Notes under the pieces: generated by a model
What the model saw: the letters and a program-made list of their open reading frames with translations, nothing else
Database searches by the model: none
What the model was told of the DNA's origin: nothing
Program-made: the position numbers and the translations under genes
Source of the DNA: Rhodanobacteraceae bacterium
GTDB lineage: Bacteria; Pseudomonadota; Gammaproteobacteria; Xanthomonadales; Rhodanobacteraceae
DNA length: 64,000 bases
Direction: 5' to 3'
NCBI GenBank assembly: GCA_004299705.1
Contig: SCQS01000060.1
Coordinates: 1 to 64,000 of the forward strand
Part shown: positions 1-7,800 of the stretch, piece after piece
Layout: every line of letters begins with the position of its first letter
Position numbering within the stretch: the first letter of the stretch is position 1

Positions 1-1299
1 TCCTCTTGGCTCAGGTGCGTATAGTTCATGTGCAACTCCACTTGCCGGTGAAGCGGCGCAGGCTACCGCACCTGGGCCGCTTCGTTGGGTCAGGCGTTGC
101 ACTTCAGAATTGAATTCACCATCCATCGTCGCGGCGTTGAGGTAATCCTCCGGCCTTCCGCCCAAAATTTTCGACTGCGCAACCGCCACCGCGGATAAGA
201 CCTCAGGCGAGTAATAGATGCTTTCTACGGAAAAAACGGACAACGGATATATGCCCTTGGATTCAAGATCTATTATTTGCGCGCTATTCATCCCATCGTT
301 GTCAACAAGTCCAAATACCTGCACTCGGTGCATTTCATTGATGGACCGGACACCAACCACCGCCTCCCTAACTTGTCGGCATCCACCGCGATGGGCAATG
401 GATACATCTTGGAAAAGTAATGAGTAGAGCGGTGTGTCCAGGCTCCCGTCTGAACCCTCAACGAAGAGCATCTTGCTACGTGATCCGAGGATATCGACGT
501 AGAGCGACTCCGGAATGCTCTCCACGCTCTTCAAGGTGTCGGCGTCCCACGAACTTGCGGTCTGATTTGTCCAAGTAACATTTCTTACGAGTAGGAGTGT
601 TCCCTTGTGGATGGCGCGCGGAAGTTCCAGTTCGTGCGTGCTTACAACGAAGCCGCAGTCGCGGCGTTTGTTGATAAGAGCAGCAAGCAACGGAATGACA
701 ATTGCTCGATGCAGATGTAGTTCCGGTTCATCTATCAGAAAGATCGTTTGAGGTGAGGCAGAGACGACTTCAGCCGCGAGGATCACGGCGGTTCGCTCGC
801 CGTCTGACATACGAGCCAAGCTGTAAATGCTGCCATCTCGACTTGCTTTGATGTCCTCCTGAAATACCAACGCGACCGGCAGACCCGCTTGTCCCAGAAG
901 CAGATTCACTTGATCGAGTGGAGAGTTTGCTGCCCGAAGCAGTGCGATCGCCGAGGAGCCCGTGCCTTCTCGCTGTATGGCATTGGCAGCGTCTATCTTG
1001 TATTGCGCTTCACGAACTTGCAGATCATGGATTGCTTTTTCGTTCCGTTGCGTTCCTGAGATCGGGTGCCATCGACTATCCTGCGAGCGATCCCAGCCCA
1101 CCGAATTCAATGCGTACTGCTTTCGACTCGCTGGCGTCATGTTAAGGGCCTCTTGGTCGAAATAACTCGGGCGAGATCCGGGTATGTACACCACTTTGGT
1201 ACCCAATAGGCCCACCAAGTGCTGTACCAAGGCAGACTTCCCGGTTCCATTACGGCCGATGATGAATAATGGCGTACCCCCCTCGACGGTTATCGTCAA
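1..1299 (-). CDS. AAA-type ATPase with TOPRIM/DUF4435-like C-terminus, partial
   Basis: Runs leftward off the window edge, so its end is not visible. The frame shows a Walker A motif (GRNGTGKS, codons at 1257-1234), an ABC-like signature (ARMSDGERTA) and a Walker B with FLIDEPELHLH, followed by a TOPRIM-like part (LFVEGSDGS, then LVDNDG) and a VESIYYSPEVL segment that resembles DUF4435. Proteins of this layout are related to OLD nucleases and often sit in defence loci. The frame continues upstream to ATG 1398, which has a GGAG Shine-Dalgarno sequence and lies 15 bp after hsdS, but an in-frame TAG at 1341-1339 interrupts it. The listed start is the first plausible codon after the stop (TTG 1299). 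The gene may be broken, or the base call may be wrong. It is co-directional with hsdR-hsdS and probably in the same operon. Confidence 0.72.
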   Translation of the reverse strand, partial: MTITVEGGTPLFIIGRNGTGKSALVQHLVGLLGTKVVYIPGSRPSYFDQEALNMTPASRKQYALNSVGWDRSQDSRWHPISGTQRNEKAIHDLQVREAQYKIDAANAIQREGTGSSAIALLRAANSPLDQVNLLLGQAGLPVALVFQEDIKASRDGSIYSLARMSDGERTAVILAAEVVSASPQTIFLIDEPELHLHRAIVIPLLAALINKRRDCGFVVSTHELELPRAIHKGTLLLVRNVTWTNQTASSWDADTLKSVESIPESLYVDILGSRSKMLFVEGSDGSLDTPLYSLLFQDVSIAHRGGCRQVREAVVGVRSINEMHRVQVFGLVDNDGMNSAQIIDLESKGIYPLSVFSVESIYYSPEVLSAVAVAQSKILGGRPEDYLNAATMDGEFNSEVQRLTQRSGPGAVACAASPASGVAHELYAPEPRG

Positions 1300-1413
1300 A
1301 TTCTCCCCAACCTGACGCGTAACCGTCTCAAAGGTAGTCTAAATTGTTCCACCGCTTTGCTCTGCAGATATGCCATCAGTAGTAATCGAATCGTCCATAG
1401 ACCAGCTCCAGTT

Positions 1414-2946
1414 CTAGTTTGAGAACGCTTGGCGGAGGATCGAGCTACGTAATCGCCAGGCGCGCCGGAGGTCAGCGTTGACGGCAGCTTCTACTTCTTC
1501 CATCACGCTTAGGCGGCGCTCGACCTCGGCGACGATGCGAGATTGTTCGGCAGCGGGTGGCACTGGAATTGGTTGACCTTTCAGGTCACCACCCGAAATC
1601 CCCGCTTGCCCTGCTGTTGTCCGTACGCGTCTAGCCAGATAGTCACGCGATGCGCCCACATTAGCCATCATCGCAACAAACTGCGGCAATGCTCTCGAAG
1701 CGACGAGCCTGCAGCGGATGAGTTTGTCGGGGTGCACCAAAGGCAGCTCATGCGTGGGAACGACGCCGCACACTCCGACCAGATCAGCGTTGCCGTTGTA
1801 GCGGGTGAAAAGTAGATCCCCTGCCGCCAAAACGTAGTCTGGATAGTCGCTCGCACGAGCTTTGAGGTAACGAATATCCTCTAGGTTCACAGACAGGGTA
1901 CGCACCGCACTAATGCGAAGAATCGGAAGCCCCGATGCACCGTCTGGTTTTACCGAGATTCCGTTGCGCATCAATTCGAGGAGTTGATCGAGACTCGCCC
2001 ACGCCCACCCTTCAGGAAGCGGTGGAAGGTTTGTGGTATCGGGAACAGCGGGTTCCTTGTACTTGCCGCGGCCGTGCCAGTTCTTGCGGCGGTCGGCGAG
2101 GATGCGGGCGAGGAGCTGTTCGCCGGTCTCGAAGGTGCGGCCTTCGGCCTTGGCCAGTTCGGCTTCGGTGGGGACGAGGCGGCCTTCGCAGGCTGCCTTG
2201 AGGACGGCGGCGCGGTAGCGCTTGAGGTTGGCTTGCACGCGGCGCAGCGCGGCCATACCGGCGTCGAGGCGGGTGAATTGTTTTTCGATTTCGGAGACGA
2301 TTTGGCGCTGTACGTCAATTGGCGGGAGTGGAAATTCCAGATCGCGAATAATTTCCTGACTGATGTTCGGCTGCGCCCCTCCCTTACCTTTTTCGATCAA
2401 CTCGCGACGCTTCGATTCAAGGAAGCGATAAGCAAAGCGCGTGTCGATGGATTCAGGCAGGAAGATTCCGCAAACGGCTTGGTTCGTAGCCGCTTCAATC
2501 CCCAGAATGCCAAGTTTTCCGACGGTAGCACCATAAAGCGCAACGCAAAGCGTCCCCTTCGGGAACAGCTTTGCCGAGGACTGTTCCAGAGCGGCTCGTG
2601 AAATCTTCTCCCCCGTTTCATAGACAACGCGGTCACCTAGCTCGCCGGACTTCACCCACGGAATGTCGCCGTCGTAGTAGCTCGACACAGAGCGCTTTGG
2701 TGTTCCACCGCTTAACGTTTTAGCCACATCACCAAGTCGTACGATCCGCCACGGCATCGCCGTCTGCGTTCGCACGCCATCGACACGTTCTTCAACGATC
2801 GAGGGTAAAGAGCTGGATTCCGGATCGCCGCTGCGCGGCGTCCGGAATGACGAAGCGGGTGGATCCCCGCCTGCGCCAGAATGACGAGCGGAGGATTGGC
2901 TTGCGGATTGGCGTTCGCGCATCTTCTTGGATGCCACTGAGTTCAT
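1414..2946 (-). CDS. hsdS: Type I restriction-modification specificity subunit HsdS
   Basis: 510 aa, the DNA-recognition subunit of a type I restriction-modification complex. Two target-recognition halves are visible. The first begins WRIVRLGDVAKTLSGG and ends in the conserved helix region PLPPIDVQRQIVSEIEKQF. The second follows GWAWASLDQLLELMRNG and ends PPAAEQSRIVAEVERRL. The ATG overlaps the hsdR stop by 4 bp (ATGA), which implies translational coupling. Residues 15-47 are encoded by a REP-like palindromic repeat (2819-2893) and have no HsdS character, so a downstream start at MPWRIVRL (ATG 2757) is a good alternative. Its partner methylase hsdM is not in the window. Confidence 0.93.
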   Translation of the reverse strand: MNSVASKKMRERQSASQSSARHSGAGGDPPASSFRTPRSGDPESSSLPSIVEERVDGVRTQTAMPWRIVRLGDVAKTLSGGTPKRSVSSYYDGDIPWVKSGELGDRVVYETGEKISRAALEQSSAKLFPKGTLCVALYGATVGKLGILGIEAATNQAVCGIFLPESIDTRFAYRFLESKRRELIEKGKGGAQPNISQEIIRDLEFPLPPIDVQRQIVSEIEKQFTRLDAGMAALRRVQANLKRYRAAVLKAACEGRLVPTEAELAKAEGRTFETGEQLLARILADRRKNWHGRGKYKEPAVPDTTNLPPLPEGWAWASLDQLLELMRNGISVKPDGASGLPILRISAVRTLSVNLEDIRYLKARASDYPDYVLAAGDLLFTRYNGNADLVGVCGVVPTHELPLVHPDKLIRCRLVASRALPQFVAMMANVGASRDYLARRVRTTAGQAGISGGDLKGQPIPVPPAAEQSRIVAEVERRLSVMEEVEAAVNADLRRAWRLRSSILRQAFSN

Positions 2947-5828
2947 GCCGCCAGCGCCTCGTTGAGTTCATCCAGCAATCCCGGCAACTGCTCGCCGAAC
3001 AACTGGTGCACCTTGCCCAGGCCGCCACGTTGGCTGAAGGGTGCGTAGTCGAAGTCGTCCGGCTCGATGCTGAGGCTGGTGGCAATGTGGTCGCGGATGG
3101 CTTCGAGCCACGTCATTTGTTCCGGTGTGAACGCGACGCCGGCATCGGCTTTCGTTTTCAGCCAGCGGTCGAAGCGTTCAGCCACGGAATCGGCGAACGG
3201 CGCCAGCACCGGCTGTTGTTGCAGGGCGAAGCGCACCAGCGGGATCAGGTCGGCGAAGCGTTTGGCCTGGGTGCGGCCTTTCACCTTGTCGGGCGTGGTG
3301 ACGGCGAAGGCGTCCCACAGGCGGTCTTCGGTCCACGCGGCGTGTTGCGCTTTCAATTTCGTTTCCAGTTCCTTGAGCATGGCTTCGGTGAGCCGCTGCT
3401 TGTACGGCACGCTATAGAGTACCTGCAGCGCGTCGATTGCCGCCTTGTGCTGGTCGAGGTAATCACGGAACTGCTGCACCAGGCCGGCGGCCTTCTCTTT
3501 CGCCGCCTTGTCGAAGTCGGCGCTCAGCACTTCGTCGGGCGTGTAGATGTCCAGCGCCTGCTCGGTTTCGCGCTTCAGCGTTTCCAGTGTCTGCCGCAGC
3601 GCGGGCTTGTCGAAGGGCGCGCAGGCGGCTTCGATCAGTTGCGCCTTGGCGGCATTGAACTGTTCCCGCAGCACCGATTCGGCATCGGCGCCGGGCTGGC
3701 CCGTGGCGCGTTCGGCGATGGCGTCAGGATCGTGGGCGCGCAGCAGCTCGCCGGCCAGCGTGGCGAGGGTTTGACCGCCGGACGCGGCTGCGACCTGTTG
3801 GCGTTGGCTATCGTCCAGCTCGCGATCGAGGCGCGACAATCGCGCGGCCAGCGTGGTGAGCGTGTCCTCGTCGCGGCCGCCGGGAAACTGCACGCGCCGC
3901 AGCAGCGTCTTCAACGGCACCGTGGGCTGGCGATCCAGCGGGCGCGATTCGGTCTTGTCGCTTTCGCACACGCCGACCGCATCGACGATCACGAAGTGCG
4001 TCTTGGCGCGTGCGTCCGCTCCGGAAGCGGATTGCAATTCGGTGGGCGTGAGCACGCGCGTGCCGCGGCCTTTCATCTGCTCGAAATACACGCGGCTGCG
4101 CACGTCGCGCAGGAAGATCAGCACCTCCAGCGGGCGCACGTCGGTGCCGGTGGCGATCATGTCCACGGTGACGGCGATGCGCAGCGTGGGCGACAGGCAG
4201 AATTCCTTGATGAGGTCGCGCGTGTTGGCCGGCTTGCCGGTGACCGGGTGCCGCGCCTGGTAGGTGATCTTCTTGCAGAAGTCGTCGCCCTTGCCGAACA
4301 CCTCGCGGCAGATGTGCACGATGTCCTCGGCGTGCGAATCGTCCTTGGCGAAGATCAGGGTCTTGGGCAGCAGCGTGCGGCCGGGGAACAGTTCGGTGAA
4401 CACCGCATCCTTGTAGGCGCGCAGCACGGTGCGGATCTGGTCGGGCACCACCACCGAGCGGTCGAGGTCGGCAGGCGTGTAGTCGAGGTCGTCGTCCAGC
4501 AACGTCTGGCGCGCGGCGCGGGTGGCCTTGCTGCGATGGTCGATCAGCAGGCCTTTTTCGATCCTGCCACCCTGCTCGCCCACGCGGGTCTTGATGCGGT
4601 ACACGTCGTAGCCGACGTTGACGCCATCGGCCACCGCGCGCTCGTGGTTGTATTCGGCCACGCGGTTCTGGTGGAAGTAGGCGATGGTCTGCGCGGCGGG
4701 CGTGGCGGTGAGGCCGATCAGGAAGGCGTCGAAGTATTCCAGCACCTGCCGCCACAGGTTGTAGATGGAGCGGTGGCATTCGTCCGTGACGATGAAGTCA
4801 AAGGTCTCGATCGGCACTTGCGGGTTGTAGACGACGTCGCGCGTGCGCGTGCCGCCCAGTGCGGCGGCGAAGTCGGCGCCGGACATTTCGTCCACGTCTT
4901 CGTCCAATTCCTCGCCGCGCAGAATGGAATACAGCCGCTGGATGGTGCAGATGGTGACCTTGCACACCGGGTCGATGTGCGAGGAATGCAGGTGCTGCAC
5001 GTTGTACAGCTCGGTGAACTTGCGCTGGGTATCCGGCGTGCGGAAGTTGTCGAACTCGGTGCGGGTCTGATCGCCGAGGTTGGAGCGGTCCACCAGGAAC
5101 AGGATGCGGCGGGCCTTGGCGTATTTGATGAGGCGATACGCGAACGCGCAGGCGGTGTAGGTCTTGCCCGCGCCGGTGGCCATGTGGATCAGCGCGCGCG
5201 GACGGTTTTCCGCCAGCGACCGTTCGAGGCCGGTGATGGCCTCGACCTGGCAATCGCGCATGCCGGTGGTGACCAGCGGATGCGCGGCGGGCATGGCCTT
5301 GAGCCGCGCGCGCAGTGTGTCGCGCTCGGCCATCCATTCGGCCAGCGTTTCAGGACGATGAAACGCGAACACGCGGCGCGAGCGCGTATCGGGATCGCGC
5401 TGGTCGCGGAACAGGGTTTCGACGCCGGTGGATTCGTACAGGAACGGCAGCTTGCCGCCATCGACACCGGCTGCGAGGAACACGGGCAGGCTGGCGGCAT
5501 AGTTCGCGGCCTGCTCGGCCACGCCTGAAAGCGTGGTGCCCTCCTTCTTGGCTTCGACGATGCCGACGGCCTTGCGGTCCACCAGCAACAGGTAATCGCA
5601 GGGGCCGGTCTTCAGCGGCACTTCGCGCAGCGCGATGCCGCGGCCGGCGCCGAAATCCATGTCCGTGTAGTCCTGCACGACCCAGCCGCACGCAGCGAGC
5701 TGGGCGTCGATCTTCTCGCGGGCGAGTTGTTCGGGTGTCAACGGCACGGCGCCCCCTTGCGCGATGTCGGCAAGATTAGCGCAGGGCGGCGGGAACGCCA
5801 AAGCATCAGCGCAGGACGGAAAGGCCAC
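2943..5828 (-). CDS. hsdR: Type I restriction enzyme motor/nuclease subunit HsdR
   Basis: 961 aa. It cleaves DNA after ATP-driven translocation when the complex meets unmethylated sites. The N-terminal HSDR_N nuclease shows CDY...IVEAKK (about residues 77-95, PD-(D/E)XK type). Superfamily 2 helicase motifs follow: ATGAGKT at 217-223, DECH at 349-352, TATP at 374-377, then ATGTD and QMKGRGTR. The C-terminal part resembles the EcoEI R C-terminal domain. The first 27 residues look unlike the family, whose N-terminus usually matches LTPEQLAREKID, so GTG 5747 or TTG 5741 may be the true start. It is the first gene of a leftward operon with hsdS and the ATPase, about 200 bp downstream of the integrase gene. 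Confidence 0.95.
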   Translation of the reverse strand: MAFPSCADALAFPPPCANLADIAQGGAVPLTPEQLAREKIDAQLAACGWVVQDYTDMDFGAGRGIALREVPLKTGPCDYLLLVDRKAVGIVEAKKEGTTLSGVAEQAANYAASLPVFLAAGVDGGKLPFLYESTGVETLFRDQRDPDTRSRRVFAFHRPETLAEWMAERDTLRARLKAMPAAHPLVTTGMRDCQVEAITGLERSLAENRPRALIHMATGAGKTYTACAFAYRLIKYAKARRILFLVDRSNLGDQTRTEFDNFRTPDTQRKFTELYNVQHLHSSHIDPVCKVTICTIQRLYSILRGEELDEDVDEMSGADFAAALGGTRTRDVVYNPQVPIETFDFIVTDECHRSIYNLWRQVLEYFDAFLIGLTATPAAQTIAYFHQNRVAEYNHERAVADGVNVGYDVYRIKTRVGEQGGRIEKGLLIDHRSKATRAARQTLLDDDLDYTPADLDRSVVVPDQIRTVLRAYKDAVFTELFPGRTLLPKTLIFAKDDSHAEDIVHICREVFGKGDDFCKKITYQARHPVTGKPANTRDLIKEFCLSPTLRIAVTVDMIATGTDVRPLEVLIFLRDVRSRVYFEQMKGRGTRVLTPTELQSASGADARAKTHFVIVDAVGVCESDKTESRPLDRQPTVPLKTLLRRVQFPGGRDEDTLTTLAARLSRLDRELDDSQRQQVAAASGGQTLATLAGELLRAHDPDAIAERATGQPGADAESVLREQFNAAKAQLIEAACAPFDKPALRQTLETLKRETEQALDIYTPDEVLSADFDKAAKEKAAGLVQQFRDYLDQHKAAIDALQVLYSVPYKQRLTEAMLKELETKLKAQHAAWTEDRLWDAFAVTTPDKVKGRTQAKRFADLIPLVRFALQQQPVLAPFADSVAERFDRWLKTKADAGVAFTPEQMTWLEAIRDHIATSLSIEPDDFDYAPFSQRGGLGKVHQLFGEQLPGLLDELNEALAA

Positions 5829-6026
5829 GTTTTGGCCCGAACACTGCCGGCATCAAAGTAACGTGTGCCGGGATGGACAGAGTGAAAAGGTACGTTTTGG
5901 CCCCGTCAACCCTATCCTGCACTAGCCCATTTCTCCCCGAAATAATGTCAGGCCCTGACATTTTCGGTCGGCGAAATCTTCAGCATGCTGAAGGTTTCCC
6001 TCCGTTGTAGGAACCAGGATGGACGC
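5829..6026. promoter_or_regulatory. hsdR upstream region with two palindromes and a direct repeat
   Basis: This gap separates integrase and hsdR, both leftward, and must hold the hsdR promoter unless it is read from int. It contains a 9-bp inverted repeat with a 1-nt spacer (5944-5962, AATGTCAGG-C-CCTGACATT), a perfect 16-bp palindrome (5978-5993, CTTCAGCATGCTGAAG), and a 12-bp direct repeat ACGTTTTGGCCC at 5827-5838 and 5892-5903. These could be operators for a controller protein. No controller gene is seen nearby. Confidence 0.5.
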
Positions 6027-7286
6027 TCAGCTTGCGTGCTTGCGGATCGGTACGACATTGCTTCCCTGTTTCAGCGCATCCAGATAGTCCGCCCAAGCCT
6101 GCATCATCCTGCGGCGCTCGTCCATGTACTGGGCCAGGTTGTACGTTCCGCGAATCGAATCGCGGTCACGATGGGACAACTGACGCTCGATGGCATCCGG
6201 ATTCCAGCCCAGCTCGTTCAAACGCGTTGACGCCATGTGCCGGAACCCGTGTCCGGTCATTTGTTCCGTGGTGTAACCGAGCCGCCGCAGCGCGGCGTTG
6301 ACGGTGTTCTCGCTCATTGGACGGTGGCGGGTGCGCACGCCGGGAAACACCAGCGGACCATTTCCGGTCAACCTTTGAAGCTCACGCAGGATCGCCATTG
6401 CCTGTGTCGCCAGTGGGACGATATGAGGCGACGTGCGAGGATTCTCTTTGGCGGCCTTGCGCAATTTGCGACGGCTCGGCGGGATGCGCCATTCGGCCGC
6501 TTGCAGGTCGATCTCGCTCCATGCCATCGCGCGGAGCTCGCCGGGACGCTGGAAGAGCAACGGGGACAGTCGCAAGGCCGCCAATGTCATCGGGTGTCCT
6601 TGATACCCGTCGATCGCGCGGAGCAACTCAGCGACGCAATCGGGTTCGGTGATGGCGGCGAAGTTTCTCGCATCGGCTCGTGGAAGCGCATCGCGTAGAT
6701 CGGCGGCAGGGTCGCGCTTGGCCCGACCTGTTGCGACGGCGTAACGGAAAATCGCGCTCACGGTTTCGCGGATTCGACCGGCCGTATTCAACGTCCCGCG
6801 CTTCACTAACCTCCGCAGCATCGAAAGCACTTCGGGAGCTTCCAAATCGGCGATGGGCTTGTCGCCGATCCACGGGAACACATGATGCTCAAGCCATGCG
6901 CGAATCTTGGCTGTGTGCTCCGGCATCCATTCGCCGGATTTCGTGTCCAGCCACTCCAGCGCAATCGCTGCGAATGTGTTTTCGGCAGCGAGGTTCACGG
7001 CGAGCTTTTCGAGCTTGCGCTGGGATGCCGGATCGATGCCGCCACGCAATTTCGCCCGGGCTTCGTCCCGCAGCTGACCCGCTTGCATGAGCGAGACTTC
7101 GGGGAACACGCCCAAGGCGATGCGCTTCTCCTTATTGCCGTATCGGTACTTCCAGCGCCAATACTTTGCACCGGTCGGCATGACTTCCAGATACAGCCCT
7201 CCGCCTGCTGCAAGCTTGTAAGGCTTCTCCCGCGGCTCGGCTTTGCGAGCAGCGAGAGCGGTCAACGACTTGGATTGCGCAGCCAT
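6027..7286 (-). CDS. P4-type tyrosine integrase (island 1, tRNA-Cys)
   Basis: 419 aa, site-specific recombinase that integrates and excises the tRNA-Cys island. The N-terminal DUF4102 arm-binding domain has the typical LAAGGGLYLEV and KEKRIALGVFPEVSL stretches. The catalytic domain shows the first Arg in LLFQRPGELRAMAW, the HGFRH box, LSHRDRDSIRGTY and the Tyr nucleophile in GTYNLAQYMDERR. The start codon lies 182 bp from the 3' end of tRNA-Cys, and the gene points away from the tRNA into the island, which is the standard arrangement for tRNA-targeting islands. Its C-terminal WADYLD motif also occurs in the second integrase at 17951-19168, but the two differ clearly in sequence. Confidence 0.96.
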   Translation of the reverse strand: MAAQSKSLTALAARKAEPREKPYKLAAGGGLYLEVMPTGAKYWRWKYRYGNKEKRIALGVFPEVSLMQAGQLRDEARAKLRGGIDPASQRKLEKLAVNLAAENTFAAIALEWLDTKSGEWMPEHTAKIRAWLEHHVFPWIGDKPIADLEAPEVLSMLRRLVKRGTLNTAGRIRETVSAIFRYAVATGRAKRDPAADLRDALPRADARNFAAITEPDCVAELLRAIDGYQGHPMTLAALRLSPLLFQRPGELRAMAWSEIDLQAAEWRIPPSRRKLRKAAKENPRTSPHIVPLATQAMAILRELQRLTGNGPLVFPGVRTRHRPMSENTVNAALRRLGYTTEQMTGHGFRHMASTRLNELGWNPDAIERQLSHRDRDSIRGTYNLAQYMDERRRMMQAWADYLDALKQGSNVVPIRKHAS

Positions 7287-7297
7287 GGGATCCCTCT

Positions 7298-7379
7298 CAT
7301 ATCCAAATTTGTGCCCCCATGGATTTTAGCAGGTTCCCCCATATATGCCCCCAAAAGCACTTGGATTCCTGGATATGCA
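7298..7379. promoter_or_regulatory. Integrase 1 promoter/att arm region
   Basis: Between the integrase start and tRNA-Cys there are three CCCCCA-type motifs (7311-7320, 7334-7342, 7346-7353) and an inverted pair of ATATCCA/TGGATAT (near 7299-7305 and 7370-7376). Repeated short motifs next to a P4-type int are usually integrase or excisionase arm sites and operators. This is inference from layout. Confidence 0.4.
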
Positions 7380-7407
7380 GGCGGCCGGGATGGGACGGAA
7401 AAACCAA

Positions 7408-7433
7408 GAAAAAACCCGCTGCAATGCGGGTTT
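7408..7433 (-). terminator. Rho-independent terminator after tRNA-Cys
   Basis: An 8-bp stem AAACCCGC/GCGGGTTT with a 6-nt loop, followed on the minus strand by a T-rich run (TTTCTT). It lies 35 nt beyond the tRNA-Cys 3' end and before the integrase. Confidence 0.75.
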
Positions 7434-7468
7434 CAGAGGCTTCACGGGACGTCTTGGGAGAGAACCAA

Positions 7469-7542
7469 TGGAGGCCAGGGTCGGAATCGAACCGGCGTAC
7501 GCGGATTTGCAGTCCGCTGCATGACCACTCTGCCACCTGGCC
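7469..7542 (-). tRNA. cysT: tRNA-Cys (anticodon GCA)
   Basis: 74 nt with encoded CCA. The acceptor stem GGCCAGG pairs with CCTGGCC, the discriminator is U as expected for cysteine, the anticodon loop reads CTGCAAA (GCA), and the T-arm is GTTCGATTC. Its 3' end is the left chromosomal border of island 1. In the ancestral order it would follow tRNA-Gly by about 100 bp, but an 11.7-kb island now separates them, so its original promoter is distant. Confidence 0.97.
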
Positions 7543-7616
7543 GGTGACCGGAATGCAGTGTGCGCGTGCGCAATCCGCATTCCAATCGAAACCACGTTGC
7601 GCGGCTTCGAAACAAC

Positions 7617-7638
7617 AGACCCCGGCGTACCGGGGTCT
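7617..7638. terminator. Strong hairpin between island 2 and tRNA-Cys
   Basis: Perfect 9-bp stem AGACCCCGG/CCGGGGTCT with a CGTA tetraloop. On the minus strand it is followed by TGTTGTTT. It lies in the ancestral tRNA-Gly/tRNA-Cys spacer. It could be a terminator or an RNA-processing hairpin of the tRNA transcript. Confidence 0.5.
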
Positions 7639-7645
7639 CGAAAAC

Positions 7646-7666
7646 TGGAGCGGGAAACGAGACTCG
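7646..7666. repeat. att site (distal end of island 2)
   Basis: A perfect 21-bp copy of the 3' end of tRNA-Gly, including the encoded CCA, exactly 11,700 bp from the matching copy inside the tRNA gene (19346-19366). The match stops abruptly on both sides, as expected for a recombination core left by a tyrosine integrase. Confidence 0.9.
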
Positions 7667-7790
7667 TACCTTTCCCTGAAACATAGCATTGACGCGGGTT
7701 TCTTCAAAACACCGCGCCCACGACTCCCTACCCGACTCCCTTCATTAAAGCTCCCCTCGTTGTGCCAAGGTCGACACAAGTCATCGCGCC

Positions 7791-7796
7791 ATTATA
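7791..7796 (-). promoter_or_regulatory. Possible outward promoter (-10 TATAAT) toward tRNA-Cys
   Basis: A perfect TATAAT on the minus strand overlaps the end of the GIY-YIG gene. The -35 region is poor (TTGCGT at a 19-nt spacing, or GCGTTT at 17). If active it would transcribe out of the island toward tRNA-Cys. Weak evidence. Confidence 0.25.
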
Positions 7797-7800
7797 CAGG

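Noticed and set aside
3808-4779. Second leftward frame of 323 codons inside hsdR
   Set aside because: It is a shadow frame with Arg/His/Pro-rich translation and no start signal.
2847-5528. Rightward open frame of 893 codons antisense to hsdR
   Set aside because: It mirrors the codon pattern of hsdR in GC-rich DNA, has no domain, and hsdR motifs are unmistakable on the other strand.
7297-7779. Leftward 160-codon open frame across tRNA-Cys
   Set aside because: It runs through the tRNA, its terminator and the att site.
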